A DNA stretch of 64,000 nt from Elysia crispata (GCA_033675545.1 JAWDGP010006684.1:1045001-1109000), one strand, 5' to 3'. Positions 20,094 to 33,060 are shown, counted from the first letter of the stretch. Notes: generated by a model from the letters alone, not told the origin. Translations and numbers: made by a program.

Positions 20094-20139
<46 letters not shown>

Positions 20140-20200
20140 GATAGATAGAGAGAGAGAGAGAGAGGGAGAGAGAGAGAGAGAGAAATAGAGAGAGATTGAG
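20094..20200. repeat. (GATA)n-(GA)n microsatellite
   Basis: About ten GATA units grading into GA units. The minus-strand open frame spanning it is repeat-driven. Confidence 0.9.
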
Positions 20201-20229
20201 AGATGATATCATGACCAAAGGATCAATAA

Positions 20230-21955
20230 AGCCTTAACATAATGGCCCCGAGAGAAGAGACACAATGTTTTTCAAAAACGTTGGACAGGAGAGGAGAGGT
20301 AATTAAAGAAAAAGAATGAGAGGAATAAGCAAGAAGCAAAATAATAGTTGTATTCATTCTGTGTAAAATCCCTTCCTATACATAATTTTTAAACTCTCGT
20401 TTATCTTGTAGGTTTAAATAAATGGGCAGCTATGAATTGCTGCAAGATAGTGTACCTCAAACCAACTTTTTGATGGAATTCATAGCCTCAAAATAAATGT
20501 TTGGATTTAGAAGGATATCTACGAATATTGGGAAATGACAGAATTTTAGTCAAGACGATTATAGTAGTAGCCGGCTCGATGCAAAACCCCAGCTGCCAGT
20601 CTGGAAAATTCTGTTTTTCCTCATCATAGTGCGTTAAAGGTCCATGAAAGTACGGTACTTTTTGTTTTAAGACAAAACTCTAAGTTTTACTGTCAACAGC
20701 TTTCTTGCATATCGCATGAGATATTGCCATTCCATTTTTACTCAAAATGAAAAGAAAAACAAAAGATATGCATGAAAAACTTGTACTAGTGATTGCCAAT
20801 ATTATCACTTTTATTCCATTTCCGAAACTTCTAACACGATTTGAAAAGTAAAGAAATTAGATCTGTCCCCAACATTTACAGTATTCACAGAACATTACCG
20901 TTGATCAATTTATTTGATCACAAATAGGTTTTAAGCTGCGGGTGCTAAAGTAAAAGAACAGAACTGCCCTAATGAAATTTAATTGGTAAAAAGATAGCAT
21001 TTTAGTAAACACTGAGCTATACTTTATAAGTAAAATAACAGAGATGCCCCTTAGAAATTATTCCACAAGATTGGCCCAGCCAGTGTTCAAATCATGCGCC
21101 CACTTAGAGCTAGTCAAGTGATCTCCCATAGAGCCACCAAAGGCGATCACATAACGAAAGTCGCCCGCTTACGTCCGCGAAAGCCCGCTGTCGGAGCAAG
21201 AATGCTCTAAATCTAACGAAAACACTTGCGTTCCACATCGGCACTGACGTTTTACTTCATTCTTTCCAAAGCTGTCTTGTTAATTTAAATCTACACAAGT
21301 AGTTTATTTTCCTTTGAAAATGCCAGCAAGCAGGAAACTACTATCAGTTCTAGATCTAGTCCTGTTATTTCCTGGTGATCTGTTTGTTTGCGTGTTTCTA
21401 CTCTTTGTTACTGTATGAATGAAATAATTTTAATTTAATAATTTAATTACTTGAAGCCGACTTCTCAGATGAATTTAGCTCTCTCCATGTCCTCTCCTTA
21501 TTTGAAAAAGCCATATTTCGAGCGCCATGCTCCCTGAGTCAAGGAATATCGCGCTCACTCTAACCCTCTTCCCCCCCCCCCCATAAAAAAAAAAAAAAGA
21601 AAAAAAAATCAGCACACCACAATCACACAGGCCCTACTACGGTTCTTAAAGTATACTCCGATTTCGATTTATGTGCCCTAAGTTACATGTATATGGAGAG
21701 TCTTAACAAACTTTACATTTTTGAGTCTTTGAAACTACTACTTTGAATTGATTCTCATATTAATTTGTGCATGTTTGATTCTGTACTAAAAAAAAAAATC
21801 ATTCTTTCAACAAACGAGTTAAAAGTTTAATCTTCTTTTTTTTTTTTTACTTCCGACAGGTACCCTAAAATAAACTACAGTCTTGGAGACTAACTGTTTA
21901 CTCGTGTGTCTAAGATAAAAAATGTTATGAACGTCTCGTTGGATTAATTGATACT
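20230..21955. other. No recognisable gene
   Basis: AT-rich non-coding sequence with short homopolymers, including a C13/A-run at about 21571-21608. A GC-richer patch at 21065-21250 holds a weak box B-like sequence (GTTCAAATCATGC) but no box A, so no RNA gene is called. Confidence 0.4.
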
Positions 21956-21959
21956 GATT

Positions 21960-22080
21960 TTGAGGATGAAGACGATCATTGCATTGATTATGGTGATGAT
22001 AATGATGATGATGGTGATAATGATGATGATGGTGATGGTGATGATGTGATGATGATAATGATGATGATTAGGATGATGAA

Positions 22081-22122
<42 letters not shown>
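21960..22122. repeat. GAT-rich imperfect trinucleotide repeat
   Basis: Interrupted GAT/GGT units become pure GAT between about 22077 and 22121. Confidence 0.9.
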
Positions 22123-22301
22123 AAAACTGTCTTCACAAGCATGGGCATTATTAACACTGTATCGCCGATAATATTTTTTGTTTTATCATGTTTCACTACT
22201 TCAAAGATAAAAATGAGCCTGACTTTAACAACAGAAGAAAGAAATTTGCCCATTTCACTCTGTGTATCTCTGAATCCATTGGAAGCTAGGAAGCGAGAAA
22301 G

Positions 22302-22309
22302 AGAAACAG

Positions 22310-22404
<95 letters not shown>
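22302..22404. repeat. (GA)n microsatellite
   Basis: Nearly pure GA for ~90 bases. Confidence 0.95.
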
Positions 22405-22407
<3 letters not shown>

Positions 22408-23548
22408 AGCACAGCACTATGGCATCAGCTTCCCCTGAGTATAATTTGCCTCCTTAGATTAGAGGTAAAGGCAGTCTGAATCGAATAGCGAATAGTGTGG
22501 CTCTGTCCTGCCCCCACCCCCGGTAATCCTGCGTTCACACCTAAAAATCGCTCGTCCAGAACTTTCCTTGAGCACACACCAATATAGTGCACCAAAAATA
22601 CACTGTACTTTATAATTATCGATGTGTGCTTACATAACATACCTACTGTCTTGTTCTGTGAAGAAGAATTAGCCCGCGTCTGTGTTCCCTCCTTTCTATC
22701 AAAACCAGCCAAAATGGTTTTAGGGTTTAAAATTATCAAGTTGCAATTGGGGCTGACTGAGCACTAGACATTAATTGCCAACATCAGAGAAGAGGAGACA
22801 AAACAGAAGGAAACGAAGTGTAAGGCCAGAGGCAGACACTGTGATAAGCTACACAGATTCAATAAGCGAGACCACTCTAGTGATGTGCTCAAAATAAATA
22901 AAACATGACTATAAAAGGAATTTTAGTTCCAGGAGAAAAATACTGCTGTAAGCAAGTTCTCGCTTCAGGAATGCAAAGAGATCTATCACACCCCCCTCAA
23001 GAAAAAAAAAAAGAAAAAGTTAATGTACGAACTATTACTAGTAAGTGTAAACACAGCCTGACAAAGAGAAAACGACTAATAGGCACCCTCAAAATCTTTT
23101 TATAGCTATCACGTGGTTTTAAGAAATCATGGAGGCTGTGCTATTATTGTCCATCACGTGGTTCAAAATATACAAACAATGTGTCTATAGCAGTACCATC
23201 TGTCTAGAAGGCCTGTTCACAAGGTTACGTAACATTATTCAGATGGGCCATTATCTGGCTAGCTATCAGCCACCTGCGCGAGGTTTGAACAGTTGATTAT
23301 AGCATGCTTAGCAGTACACACTGTGTTTTCACTGGACTCTCCTGCCATTTTGTTATTGGATTACATTCATTCTTTCTTGGATTATATTTCTTATCTTATT
23401 CTCTGCTATTCGCCCTTGGATTGCACCTTGTTCTAACAGATGCTTTCAATGTGGAACATTCCAAGAATGCTTTCTTGTGGTGTAGATTTTCCTCTAAATG
23501 TGTGCACACTGATAGAGTATGACCCGTGGCACCAAACATCATACAATG

Positions 23549-23550
<2 letters not shown>

Positions 23551-23629
<79 letters not shown>

Positions 23630-23630
23630 C
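23551..23630. repeat. (AT)n-(GA)n microsatellite
   Basis: About 25 AT units directly followed by ~12 GA units. The same AT-to-GA junction recurs at 42.05 kb. Confidence 0.95.
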
Positions 23631-23880
23631 TGATAAACAATTATACATGTTAAGTTCATCTAAATATGCTTTAAGTTTAATTAGCTTTTCCCTTTATGGT
23701 CTCTGCGATATCACTTTATAGAGAGAAGGTGTGCTGAAGTGGGAGCCAAAGTTTTTTAAAAGCCTTTTAACTAAAATCTCTGATACTCAAAGTGCCCTCA
23801 ATACTTTAACCTTAAGTTTCATATTTCATTATATGGTGTATCGGTGTCATTATCAATTTCCTTAACTGTTTATTGCTTAG

Positions 23881-24564
23881 GGGAAGAAAGTGCACTGTTA
23901 CAAACTGTAAGAGCGGCTATGCCAGTCAGAAGGGGAAAGAAAGTGAAACGGTTATTTTATAATTATGGTTTTCCAAAGGACCCAACTGAATGTCATAAAC
24001 GGGTTTCGAGTCTCCCAAACAAAGTTGAGAAAGTGACTGAACATATTGGAGTATGTAGTCGACACTGGCTCTCTGATACTCCTCACATTCGAAGAGGAAG
24101 ATAATATTTATAATCTCTATGCACCCTCCTATTAACTTTGGTGAGATACCTTCACCATCCATATCACATGCTCATCCAAAAACTCCTCGCCCTACCAAAA
24201 AAAAAAGCTGTCAGTGAAAACAAAGTCAGAGAAATTGACGAACTGGATACATTCATAGTAAAAAATAACTTTAACTGTGACACTGTTAAGGAAGCCCTTC
24301 AAGAAAGTTTGCTCCTCTATGGACTCAGTGCTTGTAATGCAGATAGAACAGAACAAGCACTTGCCAGCTTCAGTCGCGGTGATTGTATGCATGAATATGT
24401 TATATACTTCCATATTAGACTTAGAGATGCAGATGCAGGAGTGACTGTAATTCAATTTGAAGACTACAACGGTTTTAAATTGGTAACACACCCAAATGTC
24501 CCCTGTAAAACTGTGAATCAATGGGATCAGCTAGAAGTTATCCTTCATTTTTACACTGGAACAG
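23881..24564 (+). pseudogene. THAP-domain protein exon, frame-disrupted
   Basis: The exon follows acceptor TATTGCTTAG (ends 23880) and ends at donor ACAG|GTTAGT (24565). It starts with GRKCTVTNCKSGY, the first Cys pair of a THAP C2CH zinc finger. The second part of the finger (YGFPKDP, then GVCSRHW) lies in another frame, and the following GEIPSPS..PRPTKKK linker returns to the first frame. From about 24210 a clean ~115-residue frame follows (SENKVREIDELDTF to LHFYTGTG). At least three frame changes occur, one at the A10 run near 24200. THAP domains bind DNA and are common in P-element-derived proteins. The downstream part is not recognised. This is a decayed transposon-derived gene, or a real exon damaged by indel errors in the assembly. 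Confidence 0.6.
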
Positions 24565-24694
24565 GTTAGTACTGCCCATTATTCTGACTCCCGCCTCCCA
24601 CATACACATAGACTTCTGTCTGTATCTCTTTCACTCTAAATTACCATATCTTTTTTTGTCTTTCACATTCTGTCATTCCTTGTTTTGCTCTTGA

Positions 24695-25795
<1,101 letters not shown>

Positions 25796-25860
25796 TAATA
25801 TTACATAACCTATGAACAGGCCTCCTAGATAATTGGTACTGGTCTGAACGGACACAGTAA

Positions 25861-25874
25861 CACGTGTGACGTCA
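25861..25874 (+). promoter_or_regulatory. Adjacent E-box (CACGTG) and full CRE (TGACGTCA)
   Basis: CACGTG at 25861-25866 abuts the palindromic CRE TGACGTCA at 25867-25874. The pair lies 42 bp upstream of the ATG at 25916 of the ZSWIM-like fragment, in a plausible proximal promoter or 5' UTR. Function is inferred from motif identity and position only. Confidence 0.45.
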
Positions 25875-25915
25875 CAAAATTCGTGTTTGACTCAGATTTC
25901 ACTTCCTTTCCACCA

Positions 25916-26758
25916 ATGTTCAAAATGGAGAAAGGACGTGTGTTCAAAACGTATGAAGAGTTTGAGGCAGCCCTTAAATCATTTTCAGTTGCACTCACAG
26001 TCTATTTGTGAAAAATCGAGTGAGTCAGTGAAAGAACTAATACTGAAGTACCTAAAATATAAAATCATTCTCTTTGTGTGCAAGCACCCCCCGTCCAAAC
26101 ACACCAGCTCCTCGACGGGTCAGTGCCCACGCCAAAGGTAAGTCCCATCAATTGTGCTAATGAGATCTAGAGTTAAATATAGATAGGTCTTATATCCAGA
26201 TCTAGACGATCTGATTTTAGATTTTAGTGGTTGGTTAAAGATAAGGGGTGAGTTATCCTAAGCCTAGATTTTTAAATCCTTCCCTGCCTCTTGGAGTAGA
26301 TCTAGAGATCTAGATCTAGATTCTAGATCTATAACAGAATGGAAAATTTGGCATGAGGGCACCAAAAGCCTTATTGAAAGGCATTGTCAGAGTACTGATC
26401 TGAAACATTTTGCAGTTCATAGGACAAATATTTTAATTTACTCTAGATCTAGATCTAAATTTGCCAATCAATCATTTATTTTGAGGTTTCAGATTTTATA
26501 AGCCAAAGTTATTTTTCTTTAGATGTTGGCCACTGCCTACCATGTGGCTTGATGCTATACACTAAATGAACTTTGTAGCATTCAACTCTATCTATAGATA
26601 CATAACTACATACTCTTCATCACTTTCACAGGTCCCTCAAACTAGATTGTCAAGCCAAGATTCGGTTGAAGATCCAGAGGCCGAAAGACCAGTCTCCGCC
26701 CTTCCTGGCCATCACAGTGCAGTATTTGAACCATCAGGGGCATGGCCTCACCCAAGAA
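25916..26758 (+). pseudogene. ZSWIM/FAR1-like (MULE-transposase-derived) N-terminal domain, two exons, one frameshift
   Basis: Exon A runs from the ATG at 25916 to 26137 (donor AAAG|GTAAGT); exon B starts at 26632 (acceptor TTTCACAG) and is open through about 26758. They join in frame in phase 2 (..CPRQ/R/SLKLDCQAKI). The reading begins MFKMEKGRVFKTYEEFEAAL, resembling the start of ZSWIM3-like proteins. It continues with KYKIILFVCKH and, after the intron, CQAKIRLKIQ..ITVQYLNHQGH, which fits the conserved Cys/His zinc-cluster pattern of that family. One extra or missing T in the TTTT run near 25984 breaks the frame inside exon A. No downstream exons are recognised. Either a fragment of a domesticated transposase-like gene with an assembly indel, or a pseudogene. 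Confidence 0.42.
26155..26460. repeat. AGATCT/CTAGAT-rich low-complexity palindromic stretch
   Basis: Many overlapping TCTAGATCTAGA-type units, self-complementary, scattered through the intron of the ZSWIM-like fragment. The same words recur around 44.45 kb and 56.15 kb. Confidence 0.7.
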
Positions 26759-27004
26759 GTAATTACACTTTCCTTTGTTTTTTTCTATTCTGCCTCTTAT
26801 GGAAATAATTATTTTCATATACATGCGGACTGTGGAGAAAAGACAGGAAAGCCTGCATTGCTTGTTCGCTTGTACTGTTACAATGCAGGCAGGGCAAAAT
26901 GCTAAGGATTTTTTTCTATTAAAACTTTTGGTGCTTTCTTTCCAGTTTTTACAGGTTGGGAAGCAGTGTCAATTTTGCAGAAATAAATTGAATATAGGAA
27001 AAAA

Positions 27005-27076
27005 AGGTGTTATTTAGCTCTGTCGTTATAGCAATGGTTTTCGCTATTCGAGGTGTTAAACATGGGTTCCACTGTA
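27005..27076. mobile_element. Possible end of a Tigger/pogo-like MITE
   Basis: The sequence ends CGAGG..GGGTTCCACTG followed by TA. Read on the minus strand it begins TA|CAGTGGAACCC and continues with CTCGAATAGCG/TATAACGA-like words, a style common in Tc1/mariner-Tigger family ends. The other terminus was not found. Confidence 0.25.
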
Positions 27077-27475
27077 CAGGAAAGAGAATTGTCCGTAAAT
27101 TTAGGGAATTCTGTATACATTATACATTCATGTGATCCCCCACAATTCTGTCCTTGGACAGACAAACTTTTGTTGAAGGTTGGACGTGCAAAAGAAATGG
27201 TAAAAATATAATTCTACGCTGAGTACGATATTTTTCCATTATTATTAATATAAATTTTTATACATTTCAATTCCAATATTGAGATTTGTATTGTACTTCA
27301 AACTATCCATGATATTGGTGTTTATTTTATCATTCATGTGTATAAAAAAAAATTTCTTCTCTCTATCTTTACACCCACAGCTCACCGTTATTTCCAACGA
27401 AAGATCATTCTTATTTCTTCATATGATAATAGTGAGTACAGCTAGGTGTTTCGTTTTTTTTGTCAGGATACCATA

Positions 27476-27478
<3 letters not shown>

Positions 27479-27544
<66 letters not shown>
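27479..27544. repeat. (CT)n microsatellite
   Basis: Pure CT, ~33 units. Confidence 0.95.
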
Positions 27545-27548
<4 letters not shown>

Positions 27549-27671
27549 AATATACAAATTTATAACTTGTCATTACACCGAGAAAAACTTGCTTCATTAA
27601 AACCAGTTTCAGCATTAGAAAAGAAAATCCTCAGTTTATAAAGCCACTTTAAAACTATTACAAAAGTATAT

Positions 27672-27707
<36 letters not shown>

Positions 27708-28057
27708 ATTTATATATATATCCCCATCTTTTCTTCCCTATCCCTTCTCTGTGTAACTCGTTCCTTTCTATTCATAATTATATGTTCCTCTCAACATCTT
27801 CAGTGATAATCTGACAGAGATCTTCAACCTCTTCTTCATTTTGAGAAGATCAGCAGCCACAGACCAAGCAACTTGAGACAATGTGCTTTTGAGAGAGAAT
27901 CCTTACCATCTACTGAGTTTTGAAGAGTGATGCAACACCTAGTTTTGCCCTTGATGTGTAAGTTGATCTTCTTTTCTCAAGAATTTTAAACTACTTTAAA
28001 TTCATGTGATCACTGCTTTTGATGTCATAGAAAAAGTGCTGAGACCTTCTGTTGGTT

Positions 28058-28440
28058 CAATTCAAGCAGCCTTGTGACATCAAGGCATTATTATTATTTT
28101 TTTTGTGTGTGTTTTTCTTCGTTTTCTCCAGTAGGACAGACAGGTTTTTTAATCTTTCATGTCATCTCTTTTCTTATCTTCTCAGTTTAAAACAAACTTC
28201 ATCTTTCACAAAAATCATTTTTCTTTTAAATTTTCTCAAAATATTAAGAGAGGGAAAAAATCATTTCTTCTTGCTGTAAGTCTTTGAAGGTCAAGACAAA
28301 TTTTGGGCTACGTTTGTAGACCAATCAAAGGTAGTCAGCTAACACCCCATGTACAAGTGAGACTAACATGTTTACCTTCTTAAATTCATGTCTTTCTTTT
28401 CAACCAAATTTCATGTCTGCAAAGTGTTGTCTGTGAGTAC
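28058..28440. repeat. Direct repeat copy A (pairs with 30003-30395)
   Basis: Starts TCAAGCAGCcTTGTGAcATCA and stays similar through AGTAGGACAGACAGGTTTTT, GGTCAAGACAAATTTTGGGC and GTTTACCTTCT to CAAAGTGTTGTCTG. It lies on the other side of the mariner element. Bases 28437-28555 then match a third place, 32368-32490 (ATGTATCTTTATGTAAGTCG). The copy is thus a mosaic of two left-arm segments. Confidence 0.8.
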
Positions 28441-28564
28441 AGTATTATCTTTATTTACTTACATGTATCTTTATGTAAGTCGCCATGTAGTGATGTATTT
28501 TCTGTTTTTTTTTTACTTCAAATTTCAAAGAGCATTAGAACGAGAGAGAGAGAGAGAATATATA

Positions 28565-29947
28565 CGAGGGCTCTTTCATAATTAACCGAAAAATGCCTGT
28601 AAAATCCGCATTTTTTATGCTATCAACAAAATTCTTGCACGTGTTCATACCTTGACTCGTCCTTCATTTCTCTACGTAACAGCCAAGTCTGTCAACACAC
28701 TTCTGCCAACGCCGCACCATGGAATAGATACCCTCTCGGAAGAAACTTCCGTCAAGGTTTTGTAGCCATTTCCGCACATGGTCAACAAACTCTTCATCGT
28801 CATCAAAGCGCTTTCCTGCCAGCTCACGTTTCAGAGGCCCAAAGAGGTGATAATCAGATGGTGCGAGGTCTGGACTGTGTGGTGGGTGTGGCAAAATCTC
28901 CCATCCATATTTCTCTAGCCAACCTTGCGTCACTCGTGCTGTGTGGGGTGTAGCGTTGTCGTGTTGCAAAATGAACCCGTTGGTCAACTGCCCTGGGCGC
29001 TTTCTGCGAATGGCCTCCCTAAGCTTGTCAAGAGTTTGGCAGTACCTTGCAGCATTGATTGTTTCTCCAGGTTGTAAGGTTTCGAACAGAAGAACACCAC
29101 GACTGTCCCAGAAAACAGTTCCCATTATTTTCTTTGCTGACCGCATGACTTTGAATTTCTTCGCGACAGGTGAGGATGGATGTTTCCATGTCATCGAATC
29201 TTGCTTTGTTTCTGGGGTGCAATGGTGCAACCAAGTCTCATCACCGGTGACTAAGCTGTCAAGAAAAGTCACATCGTAGCCTAGAAAGTCTCCGGCGGCG
29301 TTGGCAGTATGCCCGTGAACCCTGCGTGAGCTCTTGCTTCTTCTCAAAAGTTCCCTGCAGATGTCCAATCATTGTTCTTTATGATTGTCTGTCAATTGCT
29401 TAGGAACCCATCTTGCGCTGACTTTTCTGTAGCCAAGTTCATCAAATACAATTCTATGGGCAGAAGTTTCCGAAATTTCAAGACTGCTTGCGATTTCATG
29501 AAGTTTCAACCTCCTGTCTTGACAAATAAGCTCATCAACTCGCTTCACATTGTCTTCTGACGTCGCAGTTATCAAACGCCCTCTCCCTTCCCTGTCTGTC
29601 AAGTCGGAATGGCCGGCTTCAAACAAATTACACCAGTGATAGACTTGTGTACGGCTTATAACATGCTCACCATATACACTCTGAAGTTCTTTATGAATTT
29701 CGGTAGGATTCAGACTTTTGGCGTTCAAAAAACGTATGACAGCTCTGATTTCCTCCTTTGACCAAGTTTCAAGGTGGGCCGCCATCTTTAAAATCGTCTA
29801 GACATTCATTGTGCAACATGATGAACTTCATAATTTCTGGGAATATCCGTAAGGGAATAAGGAATATCATGTTGTTTACAGAATTAAAAAAGCTCCACTG
29901 GTTGCTGAGCAATGGGCATTTTTCGGTTATTTCTGAAAGAGCCCTCG
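28565..29947 (-). mobile_element. mariner (Tc1/mariner superfamily) DNA transposon, 1383 bp
   Basis: Bounded by 33-bp terminal inverted repeats (28565-28597 and 29915-29947) that differ at only two positions and begin CGAGGGCTCTTTCA. Each end is flanked by TA (28563-28564 and 29948-29949), the duplicated target dinucleotide of this superfamily. It encodes a DD34D transposase on the minus strand interrupted by one stop codon. The high end identity and nearly intact gene point to a recent insertion. Confidence 0.93.
28664..29785 (-). pseudogene. mariner transposase (DD34D), one in-frame nonsense codon
   Basis: A single continuous frame from the ATG at 29785 to the stop at 28664, broken only by TGA at 29371-29369, after ..TDNHKEQ. 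The first part (138 residues) has the N-terminal helix-turn-helix region (EEIRAVIRFLNAK, TQVYHWCNLF) and the second HTH (LHEIASSLEISETSAHRI). The second part (~234 residues) has the catalytic domain: VTGDETWLHH (Asp 1), ILQHDNATPHTA (Asp 2) and HSPDLAPSDYHLF (Asp 3), with 34 residues between Asp 2 and Asp 3. The TGA fits a CGA-to-TGA transition at a CpG, since mariner proteins usually have a basic residue there. Total length (~372 codons) is slightly above the usual ~345. No intron. Probably non-autonomous unless the stop is read through. Confidence 0.92.
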
Positions 29948-30002
29948 TATATATACATATTCACATATATATACATATATACATATATATATATATATAT
30001 TC

Positions 30003-30440
30003 AAGCAGCTTTGTGATATCATTGCATTATTATTATTTTTTTGTGTGTGTTTTTCTTCGTTTTCTCCAGTAGGACAGACAGGTTTTTCAATCTTTCATGT
30101 CATCTCTTTTCTTATCCTCTCAGCTTAAAACAAACTTCATCTTTCACAAAAATCATTTTTTTTTTTTTTTTTTTTTTGGATTTTCTCAAAAAAATAAAGA
30201 GAGGGAAAAAATCATTTGTTCCTTCTTTAAGTCTTTGCAGGTCAAGACAAATTTTGGGCTACGTTTGTAGACCAATCAAAGGTAGTCAGCTTACACCTTA
30301 TGTACAAGTGAGACTTACATGTTTACCTTCTAATATTCATGTCTTTCTTTTCAAGCAAATTTCATGTCTGCAAGGTGTTGTCTGGGAATACATTCCTTCG
30401 TATTATGTTTTTTTTTTTCACTATGTGTGATTTGAGTCCT
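30003..30440. repeat. Direct repeat copy B (pairs with 28058-28440)
   Basis: Same segment as copy A, but contiguous with the inverted-arm block at 30270-30965. It contains a T-run expansion at about 30158-30178. Confidence 0.8.
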
Positions 30441-30726
30441 TTGAACTTTCCAGCTTTGAAAATGTTATAGAACTGGAGTGAGATGTTATATTTGCAATCT
30501 TTGCTGTACTTATGGCAGTGGTTGTCTATACATAATTTTATGTAGAACAGCGCTCAACATATGTGGTATTCATCTACGTTCAAACAACAGAGACAATATA
30601 TGTTTATATTGCTTACAACTACGTTTATTAGATACATCTTTTTCTTATTGTTTTTTTTTTTTTTTTGTAGCTAGACACAAATCCTTAGATGATTCATGGA
30701 AAATACCCAGTATATCAATGAATTAG

Positions 30727-31650
30727 GTGCCCTGCTCTTTAGATTTGGCAATCATGACCATTTGCGCATCTCTATCCCTTGATGCTGTTGTGTTAGTGCA
30801 TCTGTCACTCATTTTACATTTAGCCACTTTTTTCATCAATGCTACATCTTCTCTCGCTTCTTTCCCCTGCTGCCTTTTCCTTTAAAATCAACCCAGTTCT
30901 CAAAGATGTTTCAGTTTCTTTTTTCTCATCACATGGCCAAAAAATACTGCCTGTAGATTAAATATGGTATTTATGAGAATATATATGCCAGCTCCTCGTA
31001 CCACACTTTAGTTTGATTTCTTTGAAGTCCATAAATAAGATTCATAGCATTCTCTTTAGGAACCACATTTCTGTTTCCTCCAGTTAATTTTGTAGTTGTT
31101 TTTTAAATTGTCCAAGCCTAACATCCATACATAAGGATGGGTTCAGTAAAACACTCCAGTGCCTTTTTTGATGCGATTTCACAGTTGTTGTGTCCATCTC
31201 TTCACATTCAAGTGCCCAAGTATTTGCATTGATTCCTGAACGAATTATCTTTGGCTACTAAAGAATTGATCTGTGCACACTCATTGTTTCGATTGACGAC
31301 CATTACTTCTGTATTTTTGCTCTTTAATCCATATCCTTTCCTTCTGCTTTCTTTTTCAGTGATGTCTAATAATTGTGGCAAGTCTTCTTTATTTTCTGCA
31401 ATTAATACAGCGTCATCAGCGTATCTCATGTTGCTTACTTTGTGCCCTCCTATTTTAATTCCTGGGTATCCTTCTATGCTTCTCAAATCATTTCACTGTA
31501 GAGAGAGAAAAGGTCTGGAGCAAGCACACATCCTTGTCAGACACCGCACTTTTTTTTTTTTTGTTTTAATGAGCTGATTTACCCATCAACTCACATTGTT
31601 GCTGTCTCATATCATTTCATGTTTTATTTTTAATTGGTCTTGCCCATGGA
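30727..31650 (-). pseudogene. LINE reverse transcriptase, 3' part, decayed
   Basis: Minus-strand reading, in order: a degraded QGCVLAPDLFSLYSE-type motif near 31530; an open stretch 31486-31208 with RSIEGYPGIKIGG, NMRYADDAVLIAENKEDL (catalytic YADD) and KNTEVMVVNR; a YGCQAWTI-type C-terminal motif near 31130; then a broken end with an FGHVMRKK-like stretch and RDRDAQMVMIAKSKEQGT* at 30727. This is the standard order for a non-LTR retrotransposon ORF 3' end. Several stops and frameshifts make it inactive. The last ~240 bp also occur in the right arm at 41180-41378. Confidence 0.75.
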
Positions 31651-32487
31651 CCTCTCACAGACTAGCAGAGGGAAAGATACCCTCATTCCTCTTTCTCAGA
31701 GTTGGCTCTGAGCTGCCGCCCAATATAAGTCATGCTTTTTTACCTCTAATTTGAGCAAATATTATAAATTTGAGTTAATCTTAAAGCATTCTAAGATTTA
31801 CACTTTTTATAAACATACATTTAATTTTTACACTGCTTGCTGTAGCCATTCTTTTTTTGCTCTTCAGTGAAGCCATTTTAATATTGAGCTATAAGAATAT
31901 GATCTTCAGCTCAACACTGTATGATGTAATTGTCTAAACCTCGCCTCCATTCTCACTCTTTCTTTTCTCTCCCATTTTTGTCGTTCTGTCTTATTCTGGG
32001 CTTAGACTATGAGGATTTTCTCCTTTTCCCTTGTCCTATATCATTTTTTCCCATATTAAATCTTCATTTCTGTTTTTCACTTCATATTAAGACATTAGCT
32101 CTAAACTCTTATTAGAGCTGGCTAACCAGAGTCAAACCCTTTTTTTCTTTTTCTCCCAACTCTTGAGGCTTTTATGTGAGGGATATGTGGACCCAAGGGT
32201 GCAACTAGCCGATTTTTGAAAGGAGGACCTCGGGGTAGTAACAATATTTCTAATCCAGGTTAATTCGAGGCACTTGTGGGATTGACTGACAGTGATAAAA
32301 ATAGCATTATATGAAAGAATTTATTTGTGAACTTCTCTTCCTATATTTTTAGTTAAAAAACTTTGTACAGTGCTATCTTTATTTAAGCTCATGTATCTTT
32401 ATGTAAGTCGCCATGTAGCGATGTATTTTCTGGCTTTATTTTTACTTCAAATTTCAAAGAGGGTTAGAACGAGAAAGAGAAATAGAG

Positions 32488-32494
32488 AGAAAGG

Positions 32495-32572
<78 letters not shown>

Positions 32573-32588
32573 CAGACAGACAGACAGC
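32488..32588. repeat. (GA)n-(GACA)n microsatellite
   Basis: GA array ending in GACA units, directly after the repeated segment 32368-32490. Confidence 0.95.
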
Positions 32589-33060
32589 ATAAGCATACAA
32601 TGACAATATATATATTAAAATTTAAGTTATTTTTGTTTTAAATATTTTTTTATATAAGCCTCTAGTTTTAAATGTTACAAAACTTATAAACATTTCTAAA
32701 GAAACTCAAGTTTCAGTATACATTGTCGATTTTAGTCGAGACGCCTATAATACAAGCCTTTTCAGTTGAATATTGCTCACCCGATCGGCTGGTTAATCAG
32801 CACACTGTTACGATGACATTTGTTAATAGCTATCTAGAGCAACTCCTTCACAGTCAAAACAACATCGTTCTCAAAACATAGAGAGGACATGTTTTTTTAC
32901 ATTGTGAATGTCAAGGTGGTGGTTCTTGTGGAAACGGTCGACCTAGTTTTGGATTAACAAAAGACACAAACATTTGTTGCCTCGTCTTTTTTTCCTAGTC
33001 TTTATTTGGCTAAGGTTTCACCCGCCATATTAATCTTTCTTTTTTGTGATTCCTTTTCAG

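Noticed and set aside
21065..21250. Possible RNA gene from a weak box B-like word
   Set aside because: No box A at suitable distance and no cloverleaf potential.
22425..22739. 104-codon minus-strand frame
   Set aside because: Contains a stretch reading GVCSRK that superficially recalls THAP, but lacks the rest of the zinc finger and any splice context.
28941..29279. 112-codon plus-strand frame
   Set aside because: Antisense shadow of the mariner transposase.
31251..31577. 108-codon plus-strand frame
   Set aside because: Antisense shadow of the LINE reverse transcriptase.
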